Shown here: positions 35,166-47,022 of the stretch, piece by piece | Layout: every line of letters starts with the position of its first letter | Position numbering within the stretch: the first letter of the stretch is position 1 | Source of the DNA: Phycomyces nitens | Taxonomy: Eukaryota; Mucoromycota; Mucoromycetes; Mucorales; Phycomycetaceae | Reading direction: 5' to 3' | Assembly: GCA_022702545.1 (NCBI GenBank) | Contig: JAHRBC010000003.1 | Location: 62,001-126,000 of the forward strand | DNA: 64,000 nucleotides | Program-made: the position numbers and the translations under genes | The notes under the pieces: generated by a model | Told to the model about the DNA's origin: nothing | Database searches by the model: none | What the model saw: the letters and a program-made list of their open reading frames with translations, nothing else

Positions 35166-35619
35166 ATATAAACCATAAAGAACCTAATAAGTACGGGATA
35201 TAAAATAATGGGGGAGCATTCAATGCTTGATTACACAGTAATAGCCTTCAAATATTGGTTAAAAATTAAGAAAGCCTTCAATCCACCTGAGTATAATCGG
35301 ATTTTAATCATGTCAAGAGGTTCTTTTGCTTTCAACTTTCCTCTTATATAAAGAGTGTACAACAACGAAACTTGGTTTCAAATAGACTTTTATTCTGTAC
35401 ATCAGGTCAAATTAATGACCCGCTCATACTAACAACCCCCACTTGGTCAGCCCATGAAGTAAATACTCATGCAGAAACCAGGTCATAACTCATTGTGTAA
35501 AACTTGGCTTTGGCACATACAGAAACCCATACAGCGTATCTAATAAATCTTAATTTTACCCCTTAGTAACCGCACTTTTACACATGAGTATTCAGACCCA
35601 TTTTTCCAGTGATTCATAC

Positions 35620-35991
35620 CAAGACAATCGCACGCATATCACTGGGACTAATTGAGCTGGAGGGGCCAACAGAAGGAACCATTCCAACGGAACCAGCTTG
35701 GCCAAGAGGGAGCTGGCTCTGGACACCACTGGCATGGGCTTCTATGAGTGTACTCATGGTCTTGTTGGTCTTGCCAGTGATGTCATAGACCATTCCCATT
35801 CTGGACTTGAGGAACCTCAAGTCTTCAAGGATAGCGGCCATTTCTGTCCTGCCTTGGCTACTTCCCTCACCAGTACTAGGAGATCTAGGCATAATCTCAT
35901 GCTGGCTGATACGACCAGCAACAACACGGTCAATTGGAGCAGCTGGATTTGCTCTGGCTTTGCGTCCTGAGTTTGCTTGGGTTGGGGACAT
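35620..35991 (-). pseudogene. P2 of element C, exon 1 (separated from exons 2-4)
   Basis: Starts MSPTQANSGRKARANP at 35991 and ends at the donor TTG/GTATGAAT (35620). The sequence has a Ser/Pro/Gly-rich head and a coiled-coil-like stretch (MAAILEDLRFLKSRMGMVYD). The intron that follows is cut after eight bases by element B, and its other half lies at 23970-24019. The junction of the two intron halves is seamless, so this is the missing first exon of the gene at 24020-24824. Confidence 0.88.
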
Positions 35992-36229
35992 TTTCTAAAT
36001 AAATATTTTTAAAATAAAATAATAATAATACATAGATTAATATATTTTTATTATATATATCCTTGAATATATAGACTTACATAATAAGCTGTAGTAGTGG
36101 GTGTAGTGTCAGGTAAGAACAATAATATTACTTGTCAAAAAAACTATATTTATATATTGAAAAAAAGTATATTTTCGGAGTACAGCAAAATAAAATGAAT
36201 TTGTGGACACACAGTTTTCATAATCCCAT

Positions 36230-36865
36230 TATTCTCATAATTTATTAGGGCTTACTATAATCTAAAAATGCGTATGGATTCTTTTTTCCCAATTTTCCCT
36301 TTTTCTCTTTCTTTTTTCTTTTTGCTTCTTTTATACTCTCTGGTAAGTATTTAAAAAATTTTCACGCAATTAAAAACAACCTTTAACATTTTTTCAATTA
36401 TCTAAAAGATGTCCTATAGTCACTTTTATTTATGCTTACACAAGAAAAACGTAAATAGGCGCACTATTTTTTATTGCTGTTGCTAATCAGTAATCTTCAT
36501 CTTGTAGATTCAAAAACAACTCCTTTCAATTGCAATGGCCAAAGATGACAATGATGAAGTTGAATGGAGGGAATGTACTTGGTATGTTTGAATATTTTAT
36601 CACTATTAATACTAATATATTCTGTCTTTACTATCAGCTCTTTATATTAAACAAAATTGCCGCGTTTTAACAAAGATATGGAATACCCAACAAACCAGTT
36701 TGTCTTGGTAAGTAATCAGTCATTCCTATTACTTTTCTAACAGAAAATATAGATATCTTTTCTATTACACGTACACATTTTTTGATGGCTATATCATTAT
36801 CTATCATGAAATACTGTTTGGTATGCCTGAAAATTCGCTCTCAAGATATGGAGCATCTACTCTAT
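36230..36865 (+). other. Unit 3 of element C, candidate spliced transcription unit
   Basis: Several GT-AG introns fit by eye: CTCTG/GTAAGT at 36341 to AAAAG at 36408, CTTG/GTATGT at 36581 to ATCAG at 36638, CTTG/GTAAGT at 36710 to TAACAG at 36742, and GTTTG/GTATGC at 36819. The position and outward direction match unit 3 of the A/B/E/G/H elements but the exons are not similar in sequence. No conserved reading frame was found. The rest of 36866-37487 holds no recognisable gene. Confidence 0.35.
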
Positions 36866-37487
36866 TCTGTCAACCACTTCAGCCATTCAAAGCAGTAGTT
36901 AAAGAGTCGGCCATGCTCTCGACCCATGTTTTAAAAAGGTAAACATAAGTATACCGTGAATATAGCTATAGCCATGAATCTAGACCAAATTACTAGGCTA
37001 TATATTATGAGAAAAATTTTTATCAATAAAAACATATTCGTAAACTATTTGCCATAATCTATTATAAAGAAGTATATAATAAATTACCAATTGAAAGTAT
37101 TCAAAGCCTCAAAAATATTAAACAGCCAATAAATACACGTCTGGTGGAAGATAGTTGAATGGATAGACAAGGGAAAGTAATGAAAGTTGAATCTTGATCT
37201 GTCAAAAATAGATCTTATTATTGACCTTGAAATAATAATCCATGTAACGTTATACCGAAAAGAGATAAAATATACACTTTCAGTTACAGTTCTGTACCTC
37301 CTTGAGGTTAATGAGCCGACATGCCCAAAACTAGAGCATTATATCTGCCGAATTACTGCAACATCTCATATGACTTGTCATTCATATCTGGAGAGTAATA
37401 TTTCTATTTAATTCTAGGATTTTTTATTTATTTGCCTCGAGATTTCACTTACTATCACATCTGGGAATCGTACATTTTTTTGCAGTG

Positions 37488-38521
37488 GGAGGGATGTATG
37501 GGAGAAGTTGAAGAGTGCTGATGCTGGTCTCTCAGTTGCGGACTGGTTGGTGTTGGACCGTGGTGCGTCCAAGGACATGAAGGATGGTTTGCGGTTTTTG
37601 TCTGGCCGAAAGAGGAAGGTGGTTGTTCCGGAGGTCAACATGGTGAACAATGAAGAGTCGTCAGAGGAATCGGTGGAGTTTTACTCGGATGCCTGGGAGT
37701 CGCAGAGTGTGCAGTCTGGTGAGGTGGTCAATGATTCTGAAATTGACTTGGGTGGTTATGAGAGCGATGACATGGTGTACGACTATGAGTACGACTATAA
37801 AAAGTTTGTCTCTAGTCAACCTCTGAGGGCGCCAATCACAATCAACGACCAAGTTATTCCAGCCATTTTTGACTCTGGGGCCAGTGTGTCCGTTATCAGC
37901 AAGACATTGGCAGTAAGGCTTGGGTTGGTCCCGAATGGTGACAAGATTCCGTTGTCAAGTCTGGATGGTCAGGCCCATGCTCCGTGTGATATCACAATGA
38001 ATGTTCCAATTCGTGTGGCTGGCAAGCTGAGGCCGGATACAATGTGTATCAAGGATGGCAAGGTGAATCCCGATCTGTGTCTCTTGGGTATGTCCTGGTT
38101 CCGGATGTACGATGTTCAGCTGCAGCTGAAGGATTCTCGAATAGTCATACCGACTAAGCACGGCACGGGCAGCGTGGAGCTTCAAGGCCAGTCAAGAAGC
38201 TACCCGTTGGTGAATATGGCAGTGCCTGTCTTTTCGGTCGGTGTCCGAAAGGAGTCTGAAGTGGGGGAAGGGCCCACAGGTAAAGAAGCCCTTCAGGAAG
38301 ATCGTCGGTTGGACGATGAGGTTGAGGTGATGTTGGCAGGGGTGAGTGAGGAGGAGTCCTCAGGGCAGTTTGGCGAGGAAGATCTGTGTGGGGGAGAGTC
38401 TCTTCCCAGTTTTGGGATGTCATTGGTTTCTGCTTCTGGTGCGTTTGGTGACCTTGGAGGTCTTTCCGGTCCGGTTTTTACCAGCAAGTATGGTCCATCT
38501 CTCTCTCGGATTGTTGGTTAA
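37488..38521 (+). pseudogene. Retroelement aspartic protease, C-terminal part
   Basis: Resumes after element C with RDVWEKLKSADAG and runs to the stop at 38521. After an acidic, Tyr-rich spacer it contains IPAIFDSGASVSVISKTLA, the D-S-G active site of a retropepsin, followed by LGMSWFRMYDVQL, equivalent to the hydrophobic-Gly motif of the fold. The protein then has about 120 residues of acidic, low-complexity tail instead of reverse transcriptase. The stop is only 131 bp from the 3' LTR, so the element never had room for pol. The protease would act on Gag in the particle. Confidence 0.9.
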
Positions 38522-38640
38522 TCAGGTTTTCACTCCTTTTGGTTTTCTTCTCTTTCCTTTCCTGTCCGATCCTTTTTATGCACCTTGTTTTCCGTTTCTC
38601 TATGCTTTGGTTTTCTCTTTCCCCGATGGTCTCAACCTAG

Positions 38641-38652
38641 ACGGGGGAGATT
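38641..38652 (+). promoter_or_regulatory. Polypurine tract of the retroelement
   Basis: ACGGGGGAGATT directly precedes the TGACACG start of the 3' LTR, the position of the plus-strand primer. Confidence 0.7.
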
Positions 38653-39331
38653 TGACACGTGTGTTGTGGGCAGGTTCGGTTTCGACCATGAAGCTGGACC
38701 AAGGGCCCGGAACAGGCCTAGGAGGGGTCGGAGGCCGGACCAGTCCGAAGAAGAAGTCCGAGCCGAGTAAGGATAGCCAATTCCCAAGTTTCTTTATTTC
38801 TCTTTCTTTTCAATTTTTCTTTATTTTATTTTATCACATTTTATTATTTCCTTTTTTATACTCTTTCCTTTTATATTTCCTTTGTGAATCCTTTCTCACT
38901 TTCTTGCAGGATTGCACCATTCTGTACTTCTTTAATTTATTTCCCCTACTTCTTTGTCTTACCCTTTTCTTTACTATGTTATAGTATTTTTTTTATTATA
39001 TTTTTCCTTTGGCCTTGATGGCATCATTTTATTATTTTATTATTTCATTTTTTGGTTATTCTTTTAGTTATTTTCTTTGTCTATAAAAGACATTCTTTTC
39101 TAATGAAATAAAGATCATCAGTCAGTTTTACAATCAATTTTACGGTTATTTTATTCTTTTGAGTTTAAGCTCTCGATCTCTGAAGAGCAGTTATATTTTG
39201 CCCGGTCATTTTGGGGATATTTCTGTTGAGTTTCGTTAGTCTTTTACTGGTTCTTTCATTGTTTCTTTTATATATTTTATTTGTCACCCGTTCAGTTACC
39301 ATACACAACCATACAAACACATCACGCGTCA
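38653..39331 (+). repeat. LTR4, 3' LTR of the gag-protease retroelement
   Basis: Starts TGACACGTGTGTTGTGGGC and ends CACATCACGCGTCA. TATAAAA lies at 39082-39088. It shares the GGACCAAGGGCCCGG block and the downstream U3/R/U5 text with LTR3 but is 73 bp shorter, so the two LTRs have diverged since insertion. Confidence 0.9.
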
Positions 39332-39491
39332 TGCCTCTCTTTCCAATATGATTTTGACTCCCCCTCCCCCTCCTCTCCACCCCCCTTGAGGCAAACATGG
39401 AACCTCTCATGCCTCCAAGAACCTGATGTCAGCCAACTCTATGCCAATACTTTTATGACCATGTCTACTGACTTCAAGCACACTCTCCTTA
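39332..39491. other. 160 bp of unassigned DNA between LTR4 and element D
   Basis: Starts TGCCTCTCTTTCC, includes a C-rich tract (39360-39388) and an open plus frame through SQLYANTFMTMSTDFKHTLL that is interrupted by element D. It could be the edge of another retroelement or of a host gene; nothing decides between them. Confidence 0.4.
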
Positions 39492-40113
39492 CACTGCAAA
39501 AATGGTGTTAAATCAATGATTAATTGTGGGGTGTTATTATCAATAACAGTATATGAAAAATTGCAACTCAGGGAAAATCCTTTGGTTAGTATCATTGACA
39601 GATATAAGCATGTCTTATTGGTTAGATAGATTACGGAGTACCTGAAAGTAATAATAAAACTATAAAGGAATGGGCAATAAACTACTGCTATTATATATTC
39701 TCTTTTGATATAAACCCTAAAAAATGTTTGCCATTCCCAATGCTAATGAAGTTGAATGCCGATGCTCGAAATGCGTTTGCAATCCTGCTGGCTACATGAT
39801 CACTGCCAAAAGAACTGCCAAGCGTCATGCTCAGAGTGACAAAGACAGAGAATTGGATAGAAATATCAATCGTAAATAAAATGGCTATTATATAGTGTGG
39901 GCTGTAATATTAATAATATTTTAAATAGTCTTGCCCGTCCATCAAAGCAGTGTTGATGTGGACATGGAAGCAATTGAATTTGAAGAGGACATTGAATGTA
40001 CATAGTATTTTATTTTTTATACTCAATATACACTTTACTTATGCTCGGTTTCAATAGATGACAGTTACTCTAATGATGTACCGTCATCCATGGAATATCC
40101 CGATGGGTTCTTA

Positions 40114-41722
40114 CAGTAGGTGGAAAAAGGGTTCGCATGTTCTATTAAAAAATATATATTTTGATAGTACTCTTTCAATTTTTAATATTTTCATATAAAA
40201 CAAAATGTTTTATATGCATTATATATAAAACTACCACATATAAAAATATCAACGGCTGAGAATGAATATTGATTTAATAAAACTCAGACAAATTTTTGAA
40301 AAGTATGCGAACCCTTTTTCCACTTTGGATAAATTAGTAGAAAATAAATTATTTCTCTATGACTTTTGCTTATAAATTGTTCAAAGTCACATATAATAGT
40401 CAAAATGTGTCATATAATTGGAATATAAAACAAAAACATATATAAATGACTGTTTTTCTTTTTATTTTCATATTATTCCTTGTTTCTTTTAAAATGAAAA
40501 TTCTACCTCTTTCTCTCAGAAATTCTATCCAAAGTCAGCTTCAAAGTGGTGCCTCTGTCAAGAAAATTTCCAAGAACCTTTCTATCTCTGCTGGGACTGT
40601 ATCCAAGTATAAAAAGAAGATGAAGATCACTAAAAAAATCTCTATTGGTGGCCGAATTGCAAAAATTTCCCAAGTCAGAAGGCGCCTGTTAGTAAGACAA
40701 TTTGTAACTGGTGAAATACAAACTGCCAAAGAAGCACATATGAAATTGGATCAAGAGGGACTGCAGCTTGACTATTCTACTGTTTGCAAGACCCTGAAGG
40801 CACTTGGTTTCAGAGCAGCAATTAAAAAGAAGAAGCCAATGATATCAGAGAAAAATCGACAAGCAAGACTTAAATGAGCTTTAGAGCATTGACACTGAAC
40901 TATTCATGATTGGAAACATGTTATATTCTCAGATGAGACCAAAATCAATATTTGGGGATCTGATGGAGTAAAATATCATTGGAAAAGGCCAGATGACCCA
41001 CTACGAGACCATCATCTTGATTTAACTGTAAAACATGGAGGAGGCAGTTTGATGATGTGGGGATGTATGACTTATGAAGGCATTGGATATGGTTGTCACA
41101 TACAAGAACTCATGACAAGCAAAGTTTACTGTGATATACTTGAAGATAACCTGAAAGAAACTATAGATTTCTATGGTTTTGATAAGCAAAATATCATTTT
41201 TCAGCATGATAATGACCCAAAACACACAGCCAAGACAACCAAACAGTACATCAGTGATATGGAATTGCAAGTACTCCCTTGGCCAGCCCAATCCCCAGAC
41301 CTGAACCCAATTGAGCATCTTTGGCATCATTTAAAGTTGCAACTTTCTTTATACTCTTTGAAGGCTAAAGGAGTACATGAACTTTGGGAAAGATGTGATA
41401 AAGAATAGAACAATATCACGCAGGATATTTGTAAAAAGTATATAGATACAATGCCAGCAAGAGTTGAAGCAGTAATTAAGGCAAAAGGCAAAAATACTAA
41501 ATATTAATAAAAGTGGCAAAAGGGTTCGCATGTAATAAAAATCTTTGTATTTATTTATCTCAATATTTTTTGAATCTCCGCTTATAAAATTTATAATAAA
41601 TATACACCTAAAAAATATCTTTCAAATACTTTTTGTTTTATGCTAATATGATGCATATTCATAGAGATATTATAAGAATAATAAATAATATATAAACATG
41701 CGAACCCTTTATCCACCTACTG
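40114..41722. mobile_element. Tc1-type element with TA target duplication
   Basis: 1609 bp with terminal inverted repeats CAGTAGGTGGAAAAAGGGTT (40114) and the complement AACCCTTTATCCACCTACTG ending 41722; TA is duplicated at 40112-40113 and 41723-41724. A second inward copy of the repeat core lies at 40303-40325 (ATGCGAACCCTTTTTCCAC) and 41510-41535 (GTGGCAAAAGGGTTCGCATG), giving two binding-type sites per end about 190 bp apart, in opposite orientation to the outer ones. Inserted in exon 3 of the element D transposase. Confidence 0.96.
40446..41507 (+). pseudogene. Tc1 family DD34E transposase with four stop codons
   Basis: Single-exon frame starting at 40446 or 40494. The N-terminal half has a helix-turn-helix paired-type region (SGASVKKISKNLSISAGTVS). 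Catalytic motifs are FSDETK (Asp), FQHDNDPKHT (Asp) and SPDLNPIEHLWHHLK (Glu), with exactly 34 residues between the second Asp and the Glu, so it is Tc1 rather than mariner. In-frame stops are TGA 40875-40877, TGA 40890-40892, TGA 40896-40898 and TAG 41406-41408, all at places where Trp (TGG) or Arg (CGA) is plausible. No frameshift is seen. Confidence 0.95.
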
Positions 41723-43798
41723 TACCTCTTTCGGCCGAAGATTTTCTTTTTGGAACAGATGAGCTCATTGAAGAATATTCATCTGAGCATGAATCATCTG
41801 ATGAAGATGCCGAGGAAGAAGAGGCCGAGCAGGGTGAAGGTCAGCAATAAACAAGTGTTGCTAGTGCCTTTGGATAAAAGATATTAATATTTAATTATCA
41901 TTAATACTCACAGAGAATTCAGCCAATCTTCCTGAAGATCCATGGCATAGATTGATAGCCATTTTTCTTGTCATGTTTATTTCTTCCTTTGTTGTTGATG
42001 AGGGTGCCGTGATATTGATTTCATTCATTAACGCAATCTTGGAGCACTATGGGGAAAGCTTCAGACTCCCAACAAGTATCCCCGGTTTAAAGAAGATGAC
42101 TGGATACAGTGCTATGACAAGTGGTGTGTCAACATTTGTTGCATGCAGTGATTGTCACACTCTGTATAAAAGCAATAGTGAAGTACCTACTTGTTGTACT
42201 GGAAAGAAACTTGGCCGCCAGAATGAATGTGGAAACAGTCTGTTCAAGTCTGGAATTAGTAATGGATTGACTGCAAAGCGCACTTTTGTATACAACTCGC
42301 TGAAAACTGCCTTGGCAAAGCTTTTCAAGCGTCCTTCATTTGAAACAGCCATAAACATGTGGAATCGTGGTCCAAAGGTTCCTGGCACCATGTTTGATGT
42401 TTATGATGGAAAGATGTGGAAGGAGTTTGTGGACGAGGACGGCATGCAGTTTGTGGCCAAAGAAAGATCATTGCTGTTAACACTCAACATCGATTGGTTC
42501 CAGCCTTTTGATGGGGTAACTTATTCTTGCGGTGCGATATATCTTACAATCAACAATTTGCCAAGAGATGAACGTAATAAGATGGAGAATGTGATTCTCA
42601 TTGGGCTCATGCCAGGTCCCAAAGAAGCAAGCACTGCTGAGATCAACAACTACCTGCGCCCCCTTGTTGATGAGCTCAAGGATCTGTACACTGGTATCAG
42701 TATTGATACGTATAGTCGTTCTGGTGCTTTGGTTCGTGCTGCTCTGCTGATAGTTGCATGTGATATACCTGCTGCAAGAAAGACATGCGGATTCACTTCT
42801 CACAACAGCAGAAACGCATGCCATAAGTGCAATCGGCACTTTTTCTGTTTTGAAGGCACATCCATTGTTGACTATTCTGGATTCAACTCTTCAGAGTGGA
42901 TTGGCCGCACAAAAGAAGAGAACCGCCAGCATGCCATCATGTGGAAAAACGCAGCAAGCTTGACAGAGAGAAAGCAATTGGAAGTTGAGAATGGAGTGCG
43001 GTGGTCTGAGCTTCACCGCCTTTCATACTTTGAGCCAGTCAGGGCAACCATTGTGGACCCGATGCACAACCTCTTCCTTGGAACGGCCAAGCGCATGATG
43101 GAAAAGTGGATCCTGTGTGGTCATCTTGATGATAACGACCTTTGTGAGATGCAGGTTGAGGCAAACACGATTACATTGCCCATGGAATATGCCACTCTCA
43201 CCACCAAGATCGCAAAGGGATTTCCATTCATGAAGGCAGATGAATGGAAATCATGGTGCTTGATTTACTCGCCTGTTGTGCTGAAGGGACGGTTGGAAGA
43301 TAATCTGTTTGCCAACTGGATCGAGTTTGTTGATGCCTGCCGATTATTGACGAAGCCAACAATCAGTGAAGAAGAGGTTGAGCTTGCTCATGATAGTCTC
43401 GAGAGATTCTGCAGTGGGTGTGAAGAATTGTACGAGCATGACGTCCTGTCTCCAAACATGCACCTTCACCTCCATTTGAAAGAGACAATCCAAGATTTCG
43501 GGCCCATTTATGGATATTGGCTGTTCAGCTTTGAACGCTACAATGGGCTTGTCAAACACTGGGAAAACGGTCCTGAAGTACAATGATAAGAAGTAACCTT
43601 TTAACCTATGCAAAACTGGAGTGATTTTGTATCTCAGAAAGTTTTTCATATTCAGGTTAAAGATAAAGCTTTACTCTATCTTATTGGCTTAGACACAATA
43701 GACATATGAATATCAATTTGTAAGATTATAAAGTTGTTGAGAATAAAGTAAATGTAACACTTGTTTCCTTATTATCTTAATATTCAAAAGCATACAAT

Positions 43799-46700
43799 AT
43801 GTCTTCTATTACTCAACTTCGCAACGAGGCCTGTTATTGCACTAAATGCAATGGTAACGCCCAAGGTTACAGTCTGGTAACAAAGAGAACCTCTCAGCGT
43901 CATAATAAGAGAGCAAGAATTGACGAACTTGAAAGAATTGTGATGGGTATGATGATTTTGGTATTGTTTTTTGGCCCTTGTATAATAACACGGTTTTTTA
44001 TTAAACACAGAAAGACAAAGAGAAATGGTGGAGATTGATATTGAACGTAAGGAATATTTATTTGAAGAGCAGCAGATAGTAACAAGCTATTGTATTCTAT
44101 ATGTAGCTATCACAACCCATCAATCCGGTTCTATGGAAAGACAGAATGATTTTTCCCACTCACCCGTCGTGGAATCTGAGCTGATGCTGGATGGCGATGA
44201 TTCAGCTGCCAATGAGGTGAATGGCAATGACAGCAACAATGAAGAGGAGAGCAATGCCGAAGACAGTGATGGTGACGACGTCGAGGAGATTGAAGTTGAG
44301 GATCTTAGCAGTGAAGGCGAGTGTTGAATAAAGAAAAAGAACCTGAAAAAATTGAGTGTTAATAATTATCATTTTAAAATAGACCCCTTTTCCTCCCCCG
44401 AGATGCCAGAGAATCCAGTGCACAGGTCCATTGCCATATTCGTGGTCCTGTTTGCATCCCGATACGTGGTCAACAAGGGTGCTGTTGTCTTGATCGAGTT
44501 CATCAACGAGCTCTTGAAGATCTACGAGCAGGATTTCCAATTGCCCTCTAGCCTTCCTGGTCTCCAAAAGATGACGGGTTTCTCAGCCTTGACCAAAGGA
44601 ATAAAGAAATCTGTTGTGTGCCAGGATTGCCACAAGGTGTACGAGGAAGCTGGGTCTGTTCCTGAGTTCTGTAACTCATCCAAGGTTGGTTCCCGCTCTT
44701 CCTGTGGGTGCAAGTTGATGAAGGCGTCCTCTTCTGGTACTTTGGTTCCAAGACGCCAATTCCACTATCAGTCCGTCAAGCAGGCGTTGAGTGTCCTTTT
44801 CCTCCGCCCGGATTTTGAGGCCAATATCCGCCATTGGAACAAAGAGCTTAAGGTCATGGACACCATGTGCGATGTGTACGATGGTGCCATGTGGAAGGAC
44901 CTGAAGGATAAGGATGGTGTCTCCTTTGTCGCTGACCCACGTTCATTGATGCTGACATTGAACATCGATTGGTTTCAGCCATTCGATGGGGTGACTTATT
45001 CCTGTGGAGCAATCTACTTGGCAATAAACAATCTTCCTAGGGCTGAGCGGTTCAAGCCCGAGAATATCATCCTTGTTGGCCTGATGCCTGGGCCAAAGGA
45101 GCCAAAATCAGACGAGATAAACAGCTACCTGGAGCCGCTGGTCAATGACCTGAACCAGCTGTACGTTGGTGTTTCCATTCCAACGTTTGAGTGCCCTTCT
45201 TCTGTGGTTGTCCGTGCTGCCTTGATGATGGTTGCCTGTGACATCCCTGCTGCCAGGAAGACTAGTGGCTTCACAGCCCATAACAGCACTCGGGCATGCT
45301 ATAAGTGCAGTCGCAGTTTCTCCCGTCTGGAAGGCATGAGCCATGTGGACTTTTGTGGGTTCGAGTTTGTCAAGTGGAGGCTTGCCAATGGTGAAGAAAA
45401 CCGGGTGCATGCTGAGGAGTGGAAGAGTGCAAGTACGCCCTCAGAAAGGCACCAGCTGGAGGTCGAAAATGGTGTTCGATGGTCGCAGCTGCACCGCCTT
45501 GGATACTTTGATCTAGTACGTGGAACGATCATTGATCCCATGCACAACCTATTCCTGGGTACGGCCAAGAGGATGGTCGAGACATGAACCGCCAGTGGTC
45601 TGATCACAGACCGGGATCTTTGTCAGATGCAAAAGGTGGCAGAGACAATGGTGTTGCCTGTGGGATATACCATGTTGAAGACGAAGATCGGAAAGGGGTT
45701 TCCCCGAATGAAAGCCGACGAGTGGAAGTCCTGGGTGTTGATTTACTCTCCTGTTCTGCTGCGGCCTGTTCTTTCTGGAACAAAGTTCAAGAATTGGATC
45801 AGCTTTGTTGATGCCTGCCGTCTCCTCACCAAGCCTACCATCACTTTTGACGAACTTGATGAGGCCCATAGTCACCTGGAGAAGTTCGGTCGGGAGTGTG
45901 AACAACAATACCCTAGTACCATCCTCACCTGCAACATGCACCTACACCTCCATCTTCACGACACTGTTCGTGATTTTGGACCAGTGTATGGTTATTGGCT
46001 CTTTGGGTTCGAGCAATATAATGGGTTGTTGAAGAATGTTGATACAAACAGGAGAGATGGGTTTGAATCAACATACATAAAAAGTTTTACTGAAAATATG
46101 TATAAGGGTGATCTTGTGCAAAGACTTACATGTCAGAGCCAAGTCCCCTTCAAAGTACTATTGAAAAAACTCACCTCCTTGTCCAATACTTTTATAGTAG
46201 CCCCAGCCCCAGCACCAGCACCTCAACGCCGTTTCCGTCTTGACACATTCCTGCAAGCCTCGTTGGATGTCAGTCTTACGATTAAGGGTAACAAAGCTCT
46301 CCCTCCGTCAGCATTACCTTTACCAACAGCAACAGCAACAACACAGATGGGTGATATCGACTATCCCCATCTCCTAGAATATTACAAGAGAGCATATGAC
46401 AATGAGCACCTTGTTGACTACCTCCATGCATCTTCATCACCATTCTTTGTCAATGACCGAATCACAAAGATCAAGGCCATTGATCTTCTTGGTCAGACAT
46501 ACAAGGGCAAAGGTGGATCTGGCAGTCGCGGGTCATATATCCAAGCTCTTTTTCTGGATTTCGAGGGTAGAAAGACAAATGCGTACACAGGAGAAATCCA
46601 ATACCTGTTCGCCCACAACTTCGTTCCTCCTCCCAGCCCCTCCAACAGCCGCCCTCATTTCCACCACAAGCAACATGTGTTTGCATTCGTCCACTGGCTT

Positions 46701-46888
46701 GTTCCAGATCCTGACAATCTCAGACCAGTTGAGCAAGTTGACGTCTGCCTCCCTGGTTTTGCGCCAAACACGTTCGACAGCATCTTGCCAGTGCACAGGA
46801 TTCTCTTGGAAGTGGCTACGGCCGAATTAAAAATTGAAAACAACGCAAGGATGCTGGTCATTCCACTGCCAAAAAAAATATGCATAAA
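43799..46888 (+). pseudogene. Tnp2-type transposase, element E, one nonsense codon
   Basis: Exon 1 starts 43799 (MSSITQLRNEACYC, CYCTKC motif, RTSQRHNKRAR); exon 2 near 44011-44043; exon 3 near 44104-44317 is acidic; exon 4 starts about 44382 and holds the core with NIDWFQPFDGVTYSCGAIY, ACDIPAARK, DPMHNLFLG and GPVYGYWLFGFEQYNG. Codon 45585-45587 is TGA where relatives have TGG; the frame continues after it (TASGLITDRD). At the very end an A-run of eight instead of seven shifts the expected K-K-Y-A-stop by one base, so the frame runs on to 46925. Closely related to the G and A/B genes. Confidence 0.9.
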
Positions 46889-47022
46889 TACAAATAAAAC
46901 TTTTCTCTCTCTCTCTCCCTTTTAAAGAAGCAAAAAACAAAACAAAGCCAAGTAAAATATACATATAGTCCAAATAGCGCATATGTGAAACAGGGTGAAA
47001 ATTAAGAGAAAAAGAAAACGTT

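Larger units (their letters stand above)
29111..35611. mobile_element. Element B: CACTG-type DNA transposon, intact-looking twin of A
   Basis: 6501 bp; left end CACTGGAAAAATGGGTCTGA, right end ...ACCCATTTTTCCAGTG. Flanks are AGA (29108-29110) and ATT (35612-35614), the complements of the flanks of A. It carries an unbroken transposase gene (plus), P2 (minus) and unit 3 (plus). The right subterminal bases 35185-35611 show no gene. It was inserted in intron 1 of the P2 gene of element C. Confidence 0.96.
35612..37487. mobile_element. Element C, remaining portion with the P2 exon 1 and unit 3 end
   Basis: Second part of element C. The terminus ...TACATTTTTTTGCAGTG ends at 37487 and is followed by the target duplication GGA (37488-37490), identical to the GGA at the other terminus. 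The inner edge at 35612 is the insertion point of B. Removing B and the inversion joins it to 23970. Confidence 0.93.
16278..39331 (+). mobile_element. Gag-protease-only Ty3/gypsy-like LTR retroelement (TR-GAG type), interrupted
   Basis: LTR3 and LTR4 bracket an internal region that is now in three pieces: 17030-17468, the inverted piece 29110-28267, and 37488-38652. With the insertions and 3-bp duplications removed the internal region is about 2.4 kb, giving an element of about 3.9 kb. It contains a primer-binding candidate, gag with a zinc knuckle, a -1 shifted aspartic protease frame and a polypurine tract, but no reverse transcriptase, RNase H or integrase. This is the structure described for TR-GAG non-autonomous elements. 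A clean 5-bp target duplication is not seen; GCC occurs at 16275-16277 and 39333-39335. Confidence 0.85.
39724..43556 (+). pseudogene. Tnp2-type transposase of element D, 5' part (interrupted by Tc1 and E)
   Basis: Exon 1 39724-39871 (148 nt, same length as in B and G2) encodes CRCSKCVCNPAGY and a basic RTAKRHAQ segment. Exon 2 is 39930-39998; exon 3 begins 40058, is cut by the Tc1 element at its TA (40112-40113) and resumes at 41725 with an acidic EDAEEEEAEQGEG end; exon 4 starts at 41914. The core includes NIDWFQPFDGVTYSCGAIY, ACDIPAARK, DPMHNLFLG and FSFERYNGLVK, where element E is inserted after 43556. The frame resumes at 49814. Apart from the two insertions no inactivating change was seen. 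Confidence 0.92.

Noticed and set aside
38346..38984. 212-aa frame across the protease tail and 3' LTR
   Set aside because: It crosses the polypurine tract and LTR boundary in another frame than the protease and is hydrophobic low-complexity.
40875..45587. TGA read as tryptophan (alternative code)
   Set aside because: TGG is used throughout for Trp in the same genes, real stops include TGA and TAG, and other copies have TGG or CGA at these sites.
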